The notes below the pieces were generated by a model that saw only the letters and a program-made list of their open reading frames with translations, did not search any database and was not told where the DNA came from. Made by a program: the position numbers and the translations under genes. Source: Tannockella sp964372125 (GTDB lineage Bacteria; Bacillota_I; Bacilli_A; Erysipelotrichales; Coprobacillaceae). Taken from it: a stretch of DNA of 64,000 nt. Position 1 is the first letter of the stretch. Each line of letters opens with the position of its first letter. Shown piece by piece: positions 1-8,547 of this stretch. The stretch lies in assembly GCA_964372125.1 (NCBI GenBank), contig CAYJPL010000007.1, positions 17,179 to 81,178 on the forward strand, written 5' to 3'.

Positions 1-1977
1 CATAGCTTTTCCTAAAATATCGTTTACTAGTGTACTTTTACCACTACCACTTACACCAGTAACCACAACCATTTTTCCAAGTGGGAATGTTACGTTAATA
101 TTTTTTAAGTTATTTTGTTTTGCACCTTTAACTTGGATTTTGTTTCCATTTCCTTTTCGTCTTTTTTTAGGTACTTCAATTTTTATTTTTTTAGCTAGAT
201 ACTGTCCTGTAATAGAGTCTTCACATTCCATTATTTCTTGTGGTGTACCAGCTGCTATAACCTCACCACCATGAACTCCAGCTCCTGGTCCAATATCAAT
301 GATATAGTCACTTGCATGCATTGTATCTTCATCATGTTCGACAACGATAACGCTATTCCCTAAATCACGGATGTTTAATAATGTTTTAATTAGCTTATCA
401 TTATCTCTTTGATGTAATCCAATTGATGGTTCATCTAGAACATATAATACTCCAGTTAAACGTGATCCAATCTGTGTTGCAAGTCGTATACGCTGTGCTT
501 CTCCACCTGAAAGTCCACCTGCTTTTCTTGACAATGTCAGATATCCAAGTCCAACATCATATAAAAAGCCTAATCTATCCTTAATTTCTTTTATCACTAA
601 TTTAGATATTTTTTGTTGATACTCATTTAGCTCTACTTGTTCTAAAAAAGGTAGTGCATCACTTATTGCCAAATCTGTAAATTCACTAATATTTAAACCA
701 CCAAAACGTACACTTAGTACTTGTTCATTTAATCTTTTACCATTACATGTAGGACACGTATGTTCTGCCATAAATGAAGCATACCACTCCTTTGACCATG
801 CCGATGTTGTTTCTTGAAAACGACGTGTAATTAGCGCCTTAATCCCTTCAATTGGTTTTACCATCTTTGTAACTCTACCAGAACTCGAAATCAACTCATA
901 TGCTATTGGCATTGTTGAACCTTCAAAAATTATTTTTAGTTCCTTTTTTGTAAAATCTTTTAGAGGTTTTGCAAGATCAATATCATAATGATCACACAAC
1001 GTAATAAATTGTTGCCATTCAATACGATCTGTTCCAACTGCTGTTTTAAAATAACGTATTCCACCTTCAATAATACTTAAGTCCCAATCAGGAATTAATA
1101 AATCATCATCCACTTCATTAGTAACCCCTAATCCTCTACATGTATGGCAGGCTCCTAACGGGCTGTTAAATGAGAACAATCTTGGTTCTAATTTAGGAAC
1201 ACTAAATCCACAAATTGGACAAGCTAGGTGTTCTGAAAATAATCTTTCTGATTTATCAGTTAGATTTTCTACAATAACTTCACCACCTGTTAACTTTAAA
1301 CTTACCTCTAGTGAATCAATTAGTCTGCTACGATAACCCTCTTTTTTAATAATACGATCTATTACTACATCAATGTTATGACGTTTATTTTTGTCTAAGA
1401 CAATTTCATCTTCTAACATCATTGACTCACCATTAATTTGAACACGTACGTAACCATCTTTAAGTAATTGTTCTAATAATTCTTTATGTGTTCCTTTTTG
1501 ATTTTTGACAACACGCGCTAAAACTTGCAGACGACTACCATCCTCATATCCATCAATAATATCAGCCATTTGCTTAACTGTTTGCGACTCTATTACTGTA
1601 CCATGTGTCGGACAGTACGCTTTTGCAACTCGAGCGTACAATAATCGCAAGTAGTCGAAAATTTCAGTAACTGTCCCTACTGTAGAACGTGGATTATTTG
1701 ATGTTGTTTTTTGATCAATTGCGATTGCAGGAGACAACCCTTCAATACTATCTACATCAGGTTTCTCCATATTACCTAAAAACTGTCTTGCATAAGCGCT
1801 TAACGATTCAACGTAACGTCTTTGACCTTCAGCATAAATAGTATCAAATGCAAGTGATGTTTTTCCTGATCCAGAAAGACCTGTCATAATAACTAGCTTT
1901 TCTTTCGGGATTTCTAAATCAATATTTTTAAGGTTGTTTTCTCTTGCACCTTTTATAACTAAATTATTACTTTTCAT
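1..1977 (-). CDS. uvrA: Excinuclease ABC subunit A (UvrA), C-terminus beyond the window
   Basis: Damage-recognition ATPase of nucleotide excision repair; with UvrB it scans DNA and loads UvrB at lesions. About 659 N-terminal residues of the usual ~940 are visible. The first Walker A is GLSGSGKSS near residue 35, zinc-finger cysteine pairs occur (CPICG, CHTCRG), an ABC signature LSGGEAQR is followed by LDEPSIGLHQRD, and the second half opens with Walker A GVSGSGKST near the window edge. The ATG (1975-1977) shares its A with the TAA stop of cca (TAATG), so translation is probably coupled. It is the third gene of a uvrB-cca-uvrA unit. Identification is secure; only the 3' end is missing, because of the window boundary. 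Confidence 0.97.
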   Translation of the reverse strand, partial: MKSNNLVIKGARENNLKNIDLEIPKEKLVIMTGLSGSGKTSLAFDTIYAEGQRRYVESLSAYARQFLGNMEKPDVDSIEGLSPAIAIDQKTTSNNPRSTVGTVTEIFDYLRLLYARVAKAYCPTHGTVIESQTVKQMADIIDGYEDGSRLQVLARVVKNQKGTHKELLEQLLKDGYVRVQINGESMMLEDEIVLDKNKRHNIDVVIDRIIKKEGYRSRLIDSLEVSLKLTGGEVIVENLTDKSERLFSEHLACPICGFSVPKLEPRLFSFNSPLGACHTCRGLGVTNEVDDDLLIPDWDLSIIEGGIRYFKTAVGTDRIEWQQFITLCDHYDIDLAKPLKDFTKKELKIIFEGSTMPIAYELISSSGRVTKMVKPIEGIKALITRRFQETTSAWSKEWYASFMAEHTCPTCNGKRLNEQVLSVRFGGLNISEFTDLAISDALPFLEQVELNEYQQKISKLVIKEIKDRLGFLYDVGLGYLTLSRKAGGLSGGEAQRIRLATQIGSRLTGVLYVLDEPSIGLHQRDNDKLIKTLLNIRDLGNSVIVVEHDEDTMHASDYIIDIGPGAGVHGGEVIAAGTPQEIMECEDSITGQYLAKKIKIEVPKKRRKGNGNKIQVKGAKQNNLKNINVTFPLGKMVVVTGVSGSGKSTLVNDILGKAM

Positions 1978-3314
1978 TATACTCTACCTTTCATGCAACT
2001 TTGCATAATTTCTTCTCTACTTTTACCTTGTAATTGTAAATCAAATGCATTTTCTAAAAATGATTTACGATCCTTAGGTTCTATATACTCAATATCTTTA
2101 CCACTAATTAATGGTCTAGGTAAATCCTTTGGTTTTTTTAAAAGATATTCATCAATTTGTTCAATTACCAAATAACTAAGGTAACCTCTACCTAGTTTAT
2201 CACATTTTGTTAAGTAGACCAAATCATTCAAAGGAATATTTTTGTCAATTTTCTCCAATAATTTGTAGAAATAGTAATCACTTTTACCTTTCCTAGCCAT
2301 GTATGCTATAGTCATATGATATCGTATCATAGTTTTAACATATTTATGATATTTCCTTGGAAATAGTGTTATAACTTCGCTGTCAAATATATCAACTCCA
2401 ACACTTGCGTGGTTAGGCGCACTACCACTACTTGTAGTAGTAGTTGCTTTACCAATATCATGTAGTAAGCATGACCACATAAATGCTTCAGGATTACTTG
2501 TTTTTTCCTTTATTATTGCACCTAAATCAACAACAAGCATGCAATGTTCAAAGACATTTCCTTCGGGGTGATAATCAGGTCGTTGATCTGTTTTTTCCAT
2601 AGCCGATAAATAACTTGGAAGACCACCAATAGATTGTAAAAAGCGTAGCCCAATTGAAGGTTGCATACTCAGGAGCATTTTTCTATATTCTTCATATATT
2701 CTTTCATTAGGCAAATGATTTAACATACCTTCTTTTACCATTTGATGACAAACAGCTTTGGTTTTACTTTCAATGGTAAATCCAAACCTAGAGGCAAATT
2801 GCGCTGCACGCATAACACGTAGTGGATCTTCTATAAAATGTTTTTTGCTTATCATTCGGATACATTTGTGTGCTATATCATCCATACCACCGTATAAATC
2901 GATAACTTCATCATTATCTATATCATATAGCATTGCATTCATCGTAAAGTCACGACGGAGTGTTGCGTCTTCTATTGAAAGGTTATGATCACATTTGATA
3001 ATGAAATCACGATGGCCTAAACCTGTTTTTGTTTCTGTTCTAGCAATCGCAAAATCCACGTTCTTTAAACAGTCAACTCTTAATACTCCAAAACATTTTC
3101 CTTGAATACCTACTTTTCCAAACTGACTCAGTATATCGTACATTGTTTCTACATCAATTCCGTATACTTCAACATCTATATCTTGTTGTTTACTATTATT
3201 TACTATAAAAAGATCGCGGACAATACCCCCAACTAAATATACTTTTGCACCTGCTTCTTGCAGAGCAAAAATTACTTTTCTAGTTAGTGTATCTAGTTCA
3301 ATTTTATTTTTCAC
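1977..3314 (-). CDS. cca: CCA tRNA nucleotidyltransferase with HD domain
   Basis: Adds or repairs the 3' CCA of tRNA. The class II nucleotidyltransferase head is clear: YLVGGIVRD, the metal-binding DIDVEVYG, RRDFTMNAM and DPLRVMRAAQFASRFGF. A C-terminal HD phosphohydrolase domain (HCMLVVD, then LLHDIGK) follows, as in the E. coli enzyme and unlike B. subtilis Cca. The open frame extends to 3365, but homology begins at a GTG at 3312-3314 (VKNKIELDT), which I take as the start; upstream codons lie inside uvrB. The gene then overlaps the uvrB end by 11 nt and the uvrA start by 1 nt. The RBS is weak, consistent with coupling to uvrB. Its position between uvrB and uvrA is unusual. Confidence 0.93.
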   Translation of the reverse strand: MKNKIELDTLTRKVIFALQEAGAKVYLVGGIVRDLFIVNNSKQQDIDVEVYGIDVETMYDILSQFGKVGIQGKCFGVLRVDCLKNVDFAIARTETKTGLGHRDFIIKCDHNLSIEDATLRRDFTMNAMLYDIDNDEVIDLYGGMDDIAHKCIRMISKKHFIEDPLRVMRAAQFASRFGFTIESKTKAVCHQMVKEGMLNHLPNERIYEEYRKMLLSMQPSIGLRFLQSIGGLPSYLSAMEKTDQRPDYHPEGNVFEHCMLVVDLGAIIKEKTSNPEAFMWSCLLHDIGKATTTTSSGSAPNHASVGVDIFDSEVITLFPRKYHKYVKTMIRYHMTIAYMARKGKSDYYFYKLLEKIDKNIPLNDLVYLTKCDKLGRGYLSYLVIEQIDEYLLKKPKDLPRPLISGKDIEYIEPKDRKSFLENAFDLQLQGKSREEIMQSCMKGRV

Positions 3315-5271
3315 CTTGTAGTTCAAGTAAGATATCTCGAAGTTCCATTGCACGCTCAAAATCAAGTACTTTGGCTGCTTCTTTCATCTCATTTTCAATT
3401 TCTTTAATAACTACTTGGCGATCTTTTTTAGTAGCTTTTTTACCTTTTGAAAGTAAACTGCTTGCATCATCAATCACTTCTTGTCCACGGATTGCATCAT
3501 GTACTTCTTTAATAATTGTTTTTGGAACAATGTTGTGTACCCTATTATATTCTTCTTGAATTTCACGACGACGATTTGTTTCTTCTATTGCATAATTCAT
3601 AGAATCAGTCATACGATCACCATACATAATTACATACCCTTTACTATTACGGGCAGCACGTCCAATTGTTTGTATTAATGATCTATTACTTCGTAGGAAA
3701 CCTTCTTTATCAGCATCTAAAATACATACTAAACTTACTTCTGGAATATCTAACCCTTCACGTAGTAGGTTAATACCTACTAATACGTCATATTTCCCCA
3801 AACGTAATCCACGAATGATTTCAATACGCTCTAGAGTTTTTGTATCCGAATGCAAGTAGGCTACTTTGATTCCTAACTCTTTTAAATATACACTTAAATC
3901 TTCAGCCATACGTTTTGTTAGTGTTGTAATTAAAACACGTTCATTTATTTTGGTACGTTCATTTATTTCACTTACAATATCATCAATTTGCCCCTTTGTT
4001 GGTCTTACTTCAATAATTGGATCTAGTAATCCAGTTGGACGAATAATTTGTTCAACGATTTTATTATCAACTTTTTCTAATTCATAATCACCTGGTGTAG
4101 CTGAAACAAATATTGCTTGTTTTGTAATACTTTCAAATTCTTCAAATTGCAATGGTCTATTATCTAGTGCACTAGGTAAACGAAAGCCATATTCGACTAA
4201 TGTCTCTTTTCTAGATCTATCACCATTATACATCCCGCGTACTTGCGGCAACATTACATGGCTCTCATCAACTACTAGTAAGAAGTCATCTGGAAAATAA
4301 TCGAGTAATGTATACGGACGTTGTCCAACATCACGGCCATCGATATGCCTCGAATAATTTTCTATTCCTGGGCACATACCTACTTCGCGTAACATTTCAA
4401 CATCATGCTTTGTTCTTTGTTGTAGTCTTTCGTGTTCAAGAAGCTTTGCTTCATCTTGAAATTGCTGCAATCTCTCTTCTAATTCTTTATCAATGTTTTC
4501 ACACGCCTTTAGCATTTCTTCTTTTTTGGTTACATATCCGTATGCTGGATATATTGTATAAGTGTTATAATTTCCAAGAGTTTTACCAGTCAGTGGATCA
4601 ACTTCACTTATTTTTTCTACAACATCCCCAAATAATTCAATACGAATAATCCAATTTTCTGTATGACCAGGGACAATTTCCACAACATCTCCACGTACTC
4701 TAAACGTACCTTTAGTTTGGTCCATGTCATTTCTTTGGTATTGTCGTTCAACTAGAAATGTTAACAGTTCTCTTCTATCTATTTCTTGATCAATACGTAG
4801 TGAGAAAATCATTTCTTTATATTGTTCTGGATTAGATAAACCATATATTGATGCCACTGATGCAACAACGATTGTATCTCTTCTTTCAATTAATGAATTC
4901 ATTGCAGCAGAACGTAACATTTCTATTTCATAATTTGTTTTTGAATTTTTATCAATGTATAAATCTCTACCTGGAATATATGCCTCTGGTTGGTAGAAAT
5001 CAAAGTTCGACACAAAATATTCTACACGGTTTTCTGGAAAGAAATCCTTTAATTCAGAATATAACTGCCCTGCAAGTGTTTTATTATGAGCTAGAACAAG
5101 AGTTGGTTTACCTGTTTGTTGAATTACATTTGAAATAGTAAATGTTTTTCCAGTACCTGTTGCACCTAATAGTACTTGATATTTATTACCATCATTTACC
5201 CCTTTAACCAGTTTCTCGATTGCTTTTGGCTGGTCACCATTTGGTTTATATTTTGATACTAATTTAAACAT
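3304..5271 (-). CDS. uvrB: Excinuclease ABC subunit B (UvrB)
   Basis: Central helicase-like subunit of nucleotide excision repair that receives damaged DNA from UvrA and recruits UvrC. The 655 residues match the family length. Visible are Walker A GATGTGKTFT near residue 40, the beta-hairpin region around YQPEAYIPGRD, DESHVMLPQ, the helicase motif around ATPGDYE, LREGLDIPEVSLV, motif VI QTIGRAARN, and a C-terminal UVR domain (residues ~620-655, FERAMELRDILLELQ) that contacts UvrA/UvrC. An AAGGAGGA ribosome binding site sits just upstream of the ATG. It is the first gene of uvrB-cca-uvrA. No LexA-type box was recognised in the 168-nt upstream gap. Confidence 0.98.
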   Translation of the reverse strand: MFKLVSKYKPNGDQPKAIEKLVKGVNDGNKYQVLLGATGTGKTFTISNVIQQTGKPTLVLAHNKTLAGQLYSELKDFFPENRVEYFVSNFDFYQPEAYIPGRDLYIDKNSKTNYEIEMLRSAAMNSLIERRDTIVVASVASIYGLSNPEQYKEMIFSLRIDQEIDRRELLTFLVERQYQRNDMDQTKGTFRVRGDVVEIVPGHTENWIIRIELFGDVVEKISEVDPLTGKTLGNYNTYTIYPAYGYVTKKEEMLKACENIDKELEERLQQFQDEAKLLEHERLQQRTKHDVEMLREVGMCPGIENYSRHIDGRDVGQRPYTLLDYFPDDFLLVVDESHVMLPQVRGMYNGDRSRKETLVEYGFRLPSALDNRPLQFEEFESITKQAIFVSATPGDYELEKVDNKIVEQIIRPTGLLDPIIEVRPTKGQIDDIVSEINERTKINERVLITTLTKRMAEDLSVYLKELGIKVAYLHSDTKTLERIEIIRGLRLGKYDVLVGINLLREGLDIPEVSLVCILDADKEGFLRSNRSLIQTIGRAARNSKGYVIMYGDRMTDSMNYAIEETNRRREIQEEYNRVHNIVPKTIIKEVHDAIRGQEVIDDASSLLSKGKKATKKDRQVVIKEIENEMKEAAKVLDFERAMELRDILLELQGEK

Positions 5272-5410
5272 AGTTTTCCTCCTTGTTACTAAAATTTTTT
5301 ATTTATATCAGTTACATATAATACAATTACTTATTATTTATAATATCATAGTTATTATCATACTTTAGTATATATTACATTTATATTTTTTCAACTAATT
5401 ACGCTTAGTA

Positions 5411-5439
5411 TACAAAAAGTAATGTATTTCTACATTACT
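5411..5439 (-). terminator. Rho-independent terminator after the S41 protease gene
   Basis: A perfect 9-bp stem (AGTAATGTA / TACATTACT, 5418-5426 with 5431-5439) with a TTTC loop, followed on the minus strand by a run of five T. It lies directly against the protease stop codon at 5440 and separates it from uvrB. Confidence 0.85.
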
Positions 5440-6894
5440 TTATTGATTCACTTTTTTTATTTGTTGTTCTAATTCACGATACTGAAGATCATTTTCATCT
5501 TCGTTAGCATGAATCATAAAATAACTTACAAGATATGCTTGATCAGTCACATCATATTTACCGTTTTCTTCTATTTTTGCATCTTTTTCAAATTGCATTA
5601 ATGCTTCTTTTGTACTATTTGAGAAATAGCCATCTGTTCTATCAACATCATATCCAAGTATTTTAAGCATTGACTGCATTGATTCGATTGCATCATGAAC
5701 ACTGTCAACTTCTAATGCTTGTTCAAACTCCTCAATCATAATACCATCCAAGCTAGCATTATCTACTTCGATATCTGGAGTAAGCCCAACTCCTTCAATT
5801 GTCTTACCATTTGCGGTTAACCATGATGCATAAGTATATTTTACAACTGATCCATCACTAAGTGTGGCTTGTGTTTGTGCTGTTCCTTTTCCAAATGTTG
5901 AAGATCCAATTAATGTAAAGTTTGCTTTTTCTTGTAAAGAACCAGCTGTTAATTCAGATGCACTGGCAGAATTTTCATTCATTAAAATGTAGCTATTTTC
6001 AAATCGATACTTCGTTCCGCCACTAGCTTTAGTTTCCTCAGGTGGTCCATCTGCACCTTGCAGTTGATAAATTGTTTCACCTTTTTCGATAAATAAATCT
6101 AGTATCTCTTGTGCTGCTACTAAATATCCACCACCATTATCACGAACATCAATGACAAGTGTTGTTATTCCTTGTTGTTCAAATTCTTTTAGTGCATTTT
6201 CTAGAGCACTTGCAGTATCAAGTCCAAACGTAGTAATTTCTACATATCCATATTTTATACCATCTACTTCTCGAACCTCTGCGGTTACAGAAATATCTAA
6301 AGCACGTCTTTCGACTGTTACTGTTCTATTAGTTGAACCACTAACTAAAGTTAATTCTACTGATGTTCCTTCTGGACCTCGTACTAGTTCTTTGATTTCA
6401 TCATCATTTTTTCCTGCCAGTGATGTACCGTCAACTGCAGTTATTATTTCACCAGCTTGTAATCCGACTTCCTCCGATGGAGTATGTTCATAAACACGCA
6501 CAATCATTGCACCGCTATCAACTGTATGAAAGCCTACTCCAATTCCTTCATACGTTCCACTTACATCATTATTGAAGTCTAGTGCTTCTTCTTGTGTTAA
6601 ATATGAAGTATGTGGATCATTTATACTTCCAAGTAAAGCATCAATTGCGGCTTCATCAATATTTAATTCTTCACCTCTAGCATTGTACCAATCTTCATCT
6701 ATAATTTCATATACTTCTTGTAATAAATTATCTTCATCTTTATCTACAATTGTATCTCTTGGACCTAGGAAATATCCCGCGCCAAATCCAATTCCTAGAG
6801 AAATCACGATTGCAATAACAATAATCCATTCTAAAAAATGTGACTTCTTTTTTGGTTTTATATTTGTTGTAATATCTTTGTCTAATTCGTTCAC
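5440..6894 (-). CDS. ctpA: S41 family C-terminal processing peptidase (CtpA/CtpB type)
   Basis: Membrane-anchored serine protease acting outside the membrane on C-termini of secreted or envelope proteins. Of 484 residues, ~1-21 are cytoplasmic, 22-44 form one membrane segment, ~110-195 are a PDZ domain, and ~210-390 the S41 catalytic domain, with the nucleophile motif NSASASE (308-314) and the general-base lysine K336 in FGKGTAQ. Residues ~410-450 are a peptidoglycan-binding-1 domain (LKILGYDVDRTDGYFS), as in Bacillus CtpA. Translation starts at GTG (6892-6894) with AGAGGTGATA upstream. It is a single gene bounded by terminators on both sides. The family is certain; the physiological substrate is unknown. 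Confidence 0.94.
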   Translation of the reverse strand: MNELDKDITTNIKPKKKSHFLEWIIVIAIVISLGIGFGAGYFLGPRDTIVDKDEDNLLQEVYEIIDEDWYNARGEELNIDEAAIDALLGSINDPHTSYLTQEEALDFNNDVSGTYEGIGVGFHTVDSGAMIVRVYEHTPSEEVGLQAGEIITAVDGTSLAGKNDDEIKELVRGPEGTSVELTLVSGSTNRTVTVERRALDISVTAEVREVDGIKYGYVEITTFGLDTASALENALKEFEQQGITTLVIDVRDNGGGYLVAAQEILDLFIEKGETIYQLQGADGPPEETKASGGTKYRFENSYILMNENSASASELTAGSLQEKANFTLIGSSTFGKGTAQTQATLSDGSVVKYTYASWLTANGKTIEGVGLTPDIEVDNASLDGIMIEEFEQALEVDSVHDAIESMQSMLKILGYDVDRTDGYFSNSTKEALMQFEKDAKIEENGKYDVTDQAYLVSYFMIHANEDENDLQYRELEQQIKKVNQ

Positions 6895-6957
6895 ACTATC
6901 ACCTCTTTTACCATTCTAACATATTTTGTTTTATTTCATAACAAAAAGTTGAATGCA

Positions 6958-6986
6958 TAAAAAAAAAAGAGCCCTAAGGACTCTTT
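6958..6986 (-). terminator. Terminator of the GAPDH gene
   Basis: Minus-strand hairpin AAAGAGTCC-TTA-GGGCTCTTT, with one mismatch, followed by a run of T. It lies 14 nt after the GAPDH stop codon. Confidence 0.9.
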
Positions 6987-6999
6987 AAAGTTAGTTATA

Positions 7000-8013
7000 T
7001 TACCCTAATTCAGCAACATATTTGATTGTTCTAACCATTTGGCTAGTGTATGAATTTTCATTGTCATACCAAGAAACAACTTGAACTTGAGTAGTTCCGT
7101 TATCTAATTGTGTAGCCATAGTTTGAGTTGCATCAAATAATGATCCGAAGTCAATTCCTACGATATCTGCAGAAACTAATTCTTCTTCTGTGTATCCAAA
7201 TGATTCATTTGAAGCTGCTTTCATAGCTGCATTGATTTCTTCAACTGTTACTAAACCATCAACTACTGCAGTTAAGATTGTAGTAGAACCTGTTGGTGTA
7301 GGAACACGTTGAGCTGAACCGATTAATTTTCCATTTAATTCTGGGATTACTAATCCGATAGCTTTTGCTGCACCTGTTGAGTTAGGTACGATAGAAACTG
7401 CTGCTGCACGAGCTCTTCTTAAGTCACCTTTTGGGTGAGGACCATCTAAAGTCATTTGATCTCCAGTGTAAGCATGGATTGTAGCCATGATACCACTTTT
7501 GATTGTTGCAAGTTTGTTTAAAGCATCTGCCATAGGTGCTAAACAGTTTGTAGTACATGAAGCTGCAGAAACTACAGTATCTTCAGCATTTAAAATGTCA
7601 TGGTTAACATTGAATACTACTGTTTTTAAGTCATTTCCAGCTGGTGCTGAGATAATAACTTTTTTAGCTCCAGCATCAATATGTGCTTGAGAAGCATCTT
7701 TTGAACAGAAGAATCCTGTACATTCTAATACTACGTCTACTCCTAAGTCTCCCCATGGAAGATCTTTAGGATCTCTTTGTGCATAAATTTTGATTTCGTT
7801 ACCATCAACAACGATTGAATCTTCTTTAGCTTCAACTTTATCAGCTAATGCATATCTACCTTGAGCTGAATCATATTTTAATAAGTGAGCTAACATTTTT
7901 GGGTTAGTTAAATCGTTAATTGCTACGATTTCGTAACCTTCTGCTCCAAACATTTGACGGAATGCTAAACGTCCAATACGTCCAAATCCATTAATCGCTA
8001 CTTTTACTGCCAT
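7000..8013 (-). CDS. gap: Glyceraldehyde-3-phosphate dehydrogenase, NAD-dependent
   Basis: Glycolytic enzyme oxidising glyceraldehyde-3-phosphate to 1,3-bisphosphoglycerate in the cytoplasm. The protein has 337 residues, the usual length. The Rossmann motif INGFGRIGR is near residue 7, the NAD-selecting acidic residue is D34 (AINDLTN), and the catalytic cysteine is C153 in SAASCTTNC. WYDNENSYT near the C-terminus is also typical. ATTCCTCC on the plus strand gives an AGGAGGAAT ribosome binding site. It is transcribed alone from a near-consensus promoter and has its own terminator, unlike the gap-pgk-tpi operons of many Bacillota. Confidence 0.98.
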   Translation of the reverse strand: MAVKVAINGFGRIGRLAFRQMFGAEGYEIVAINDLTNPKMLAHLLKYDSAQGRYALADKVEAKEDSIVVDGNEIKIYAQRDPKDLPWGDLGVDVVLECTGFFCSKDASQAHIDAGAKKVIISAPAGNDLKTVVFNVNHDILNAEDTVVSAASCTTNCLAPMADALNKLATIKSGIMATIHAYTGDQMTLDGPHPKGDLRRARAAAVSIVPNSTGAAKAIGLVIPELNGKLIGSAQRVPTPTGSTTILTAVVDGLVTVEEINAAMKAASNESFGYTEEELVSADIVGIDFGSLFDATQTMATQLDNGTTQVQVVSWYDNENSYTSQMVRTIKYVAELG

Positions 8014-8050
8014 GTAATAATTCCTCCTTGAATTGTATTTTTACTTTTTC

Positions 8051-8079
8051 ATTATATTCTATGAGCCATATAAAATCAA
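8051..8079 (-). promoter_or_regulatory. Sigma-A promoter of gap
   Basis: -35 TTGATT (8074-8079), an exact 17-nt spacer and -10 TATAAT (8051-8056) on the minus strand, about 40 nt upstream of the gap start codon. No CggR-type operator was recognised. Confidence 0.8.
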
Positions 8080-8171
8080 CAAAAAACATTTATGAAACCA
8101 CTTACATTTGTGAAAAAATTATTAATGTCCCATTAATCATATAAATCTGTATTATATTGTTGCTTACTTTT

Positions 8172-8206
8172 AAAAAAAAGTAGTAGATATATTAATATCT
8201 ACCACT
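8172..8206 (-). terminator. Terminator of rpoE
   Basis: Twelve-bp stem (8179-8190 with 8195-8206, one G-T pair) with a four-base loop, followed by eight T on the minus strand; five bases after the rpoE stop. Confidence 0.9.
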
Positions 8207-8211
8207 TAGAT

Positions 8212-8529
8212 TTATTCTTCTTCAAATACTTCTTCGATGCTGTCTTCTTCTACTTCTTCTATTTCTTCATCAGCATAGATATCATTCATATCAATATGTA
8301 CTGAATCAAATACATGACGGCTACGTAAATCCCATTGATTTTCACCCACTGTGATAAAACGACCATCTAAGGTAATGTTTGTATAGAATAAAGAAATCTT
8401 TTCTTCCTTATCTTCTTCATCGAATCCTTTTATTTCACTTACTTCTTTCCAAAGACTTAAAAACGCCACTGCATTCTTCTTCTTTGTCATTAATTCATAA
8501 GCAATATCTACCATTGACATATTTTCCAT
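8212..8529 (-). CDS. rpoE: DNA-directed RNA polymerase delta subunit
   Basis: Gram-positive-specific polymerase subunit that speeds transcriptional recycling. At 105 residues it is short for the family (B. subtilis ~173) because the acidic tail is reduced. The N-terminal HARE/winged-helix domain is recognisable (MSMVDIAYELMTKKKNAVAF, then ISLFYTNITLDGRFI and NQWDLRSRH), followed by an acidic tail from about residue 78 (EEIEEVEEDSIEEVFEEE). It lies 18 nt downstream of argS in the same orientation; in B. subtilis argS and rpoE are also near neighbours. Confidence 0.93.
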   Translation of the reverse strand: MENMSMVDIAYELMTKKKNAVAFLSLWKEVSEIKGFDEEDKEEKISLFYTNITLDGRFITVGENQWDLRSRHVFDSVHIDMNDIYADEEIEEVEEDSIEEVFEEE

Positions 8530-8547
8530 ATATCTTCCTCCCGCATT

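Noticed and set aside
4308..5138. Plus-strand open frames of 113 and 96 residues inside uvrB
   Set aside because: Both lie fully within uvrB on the other strand and have no recognisable domain or RBS.
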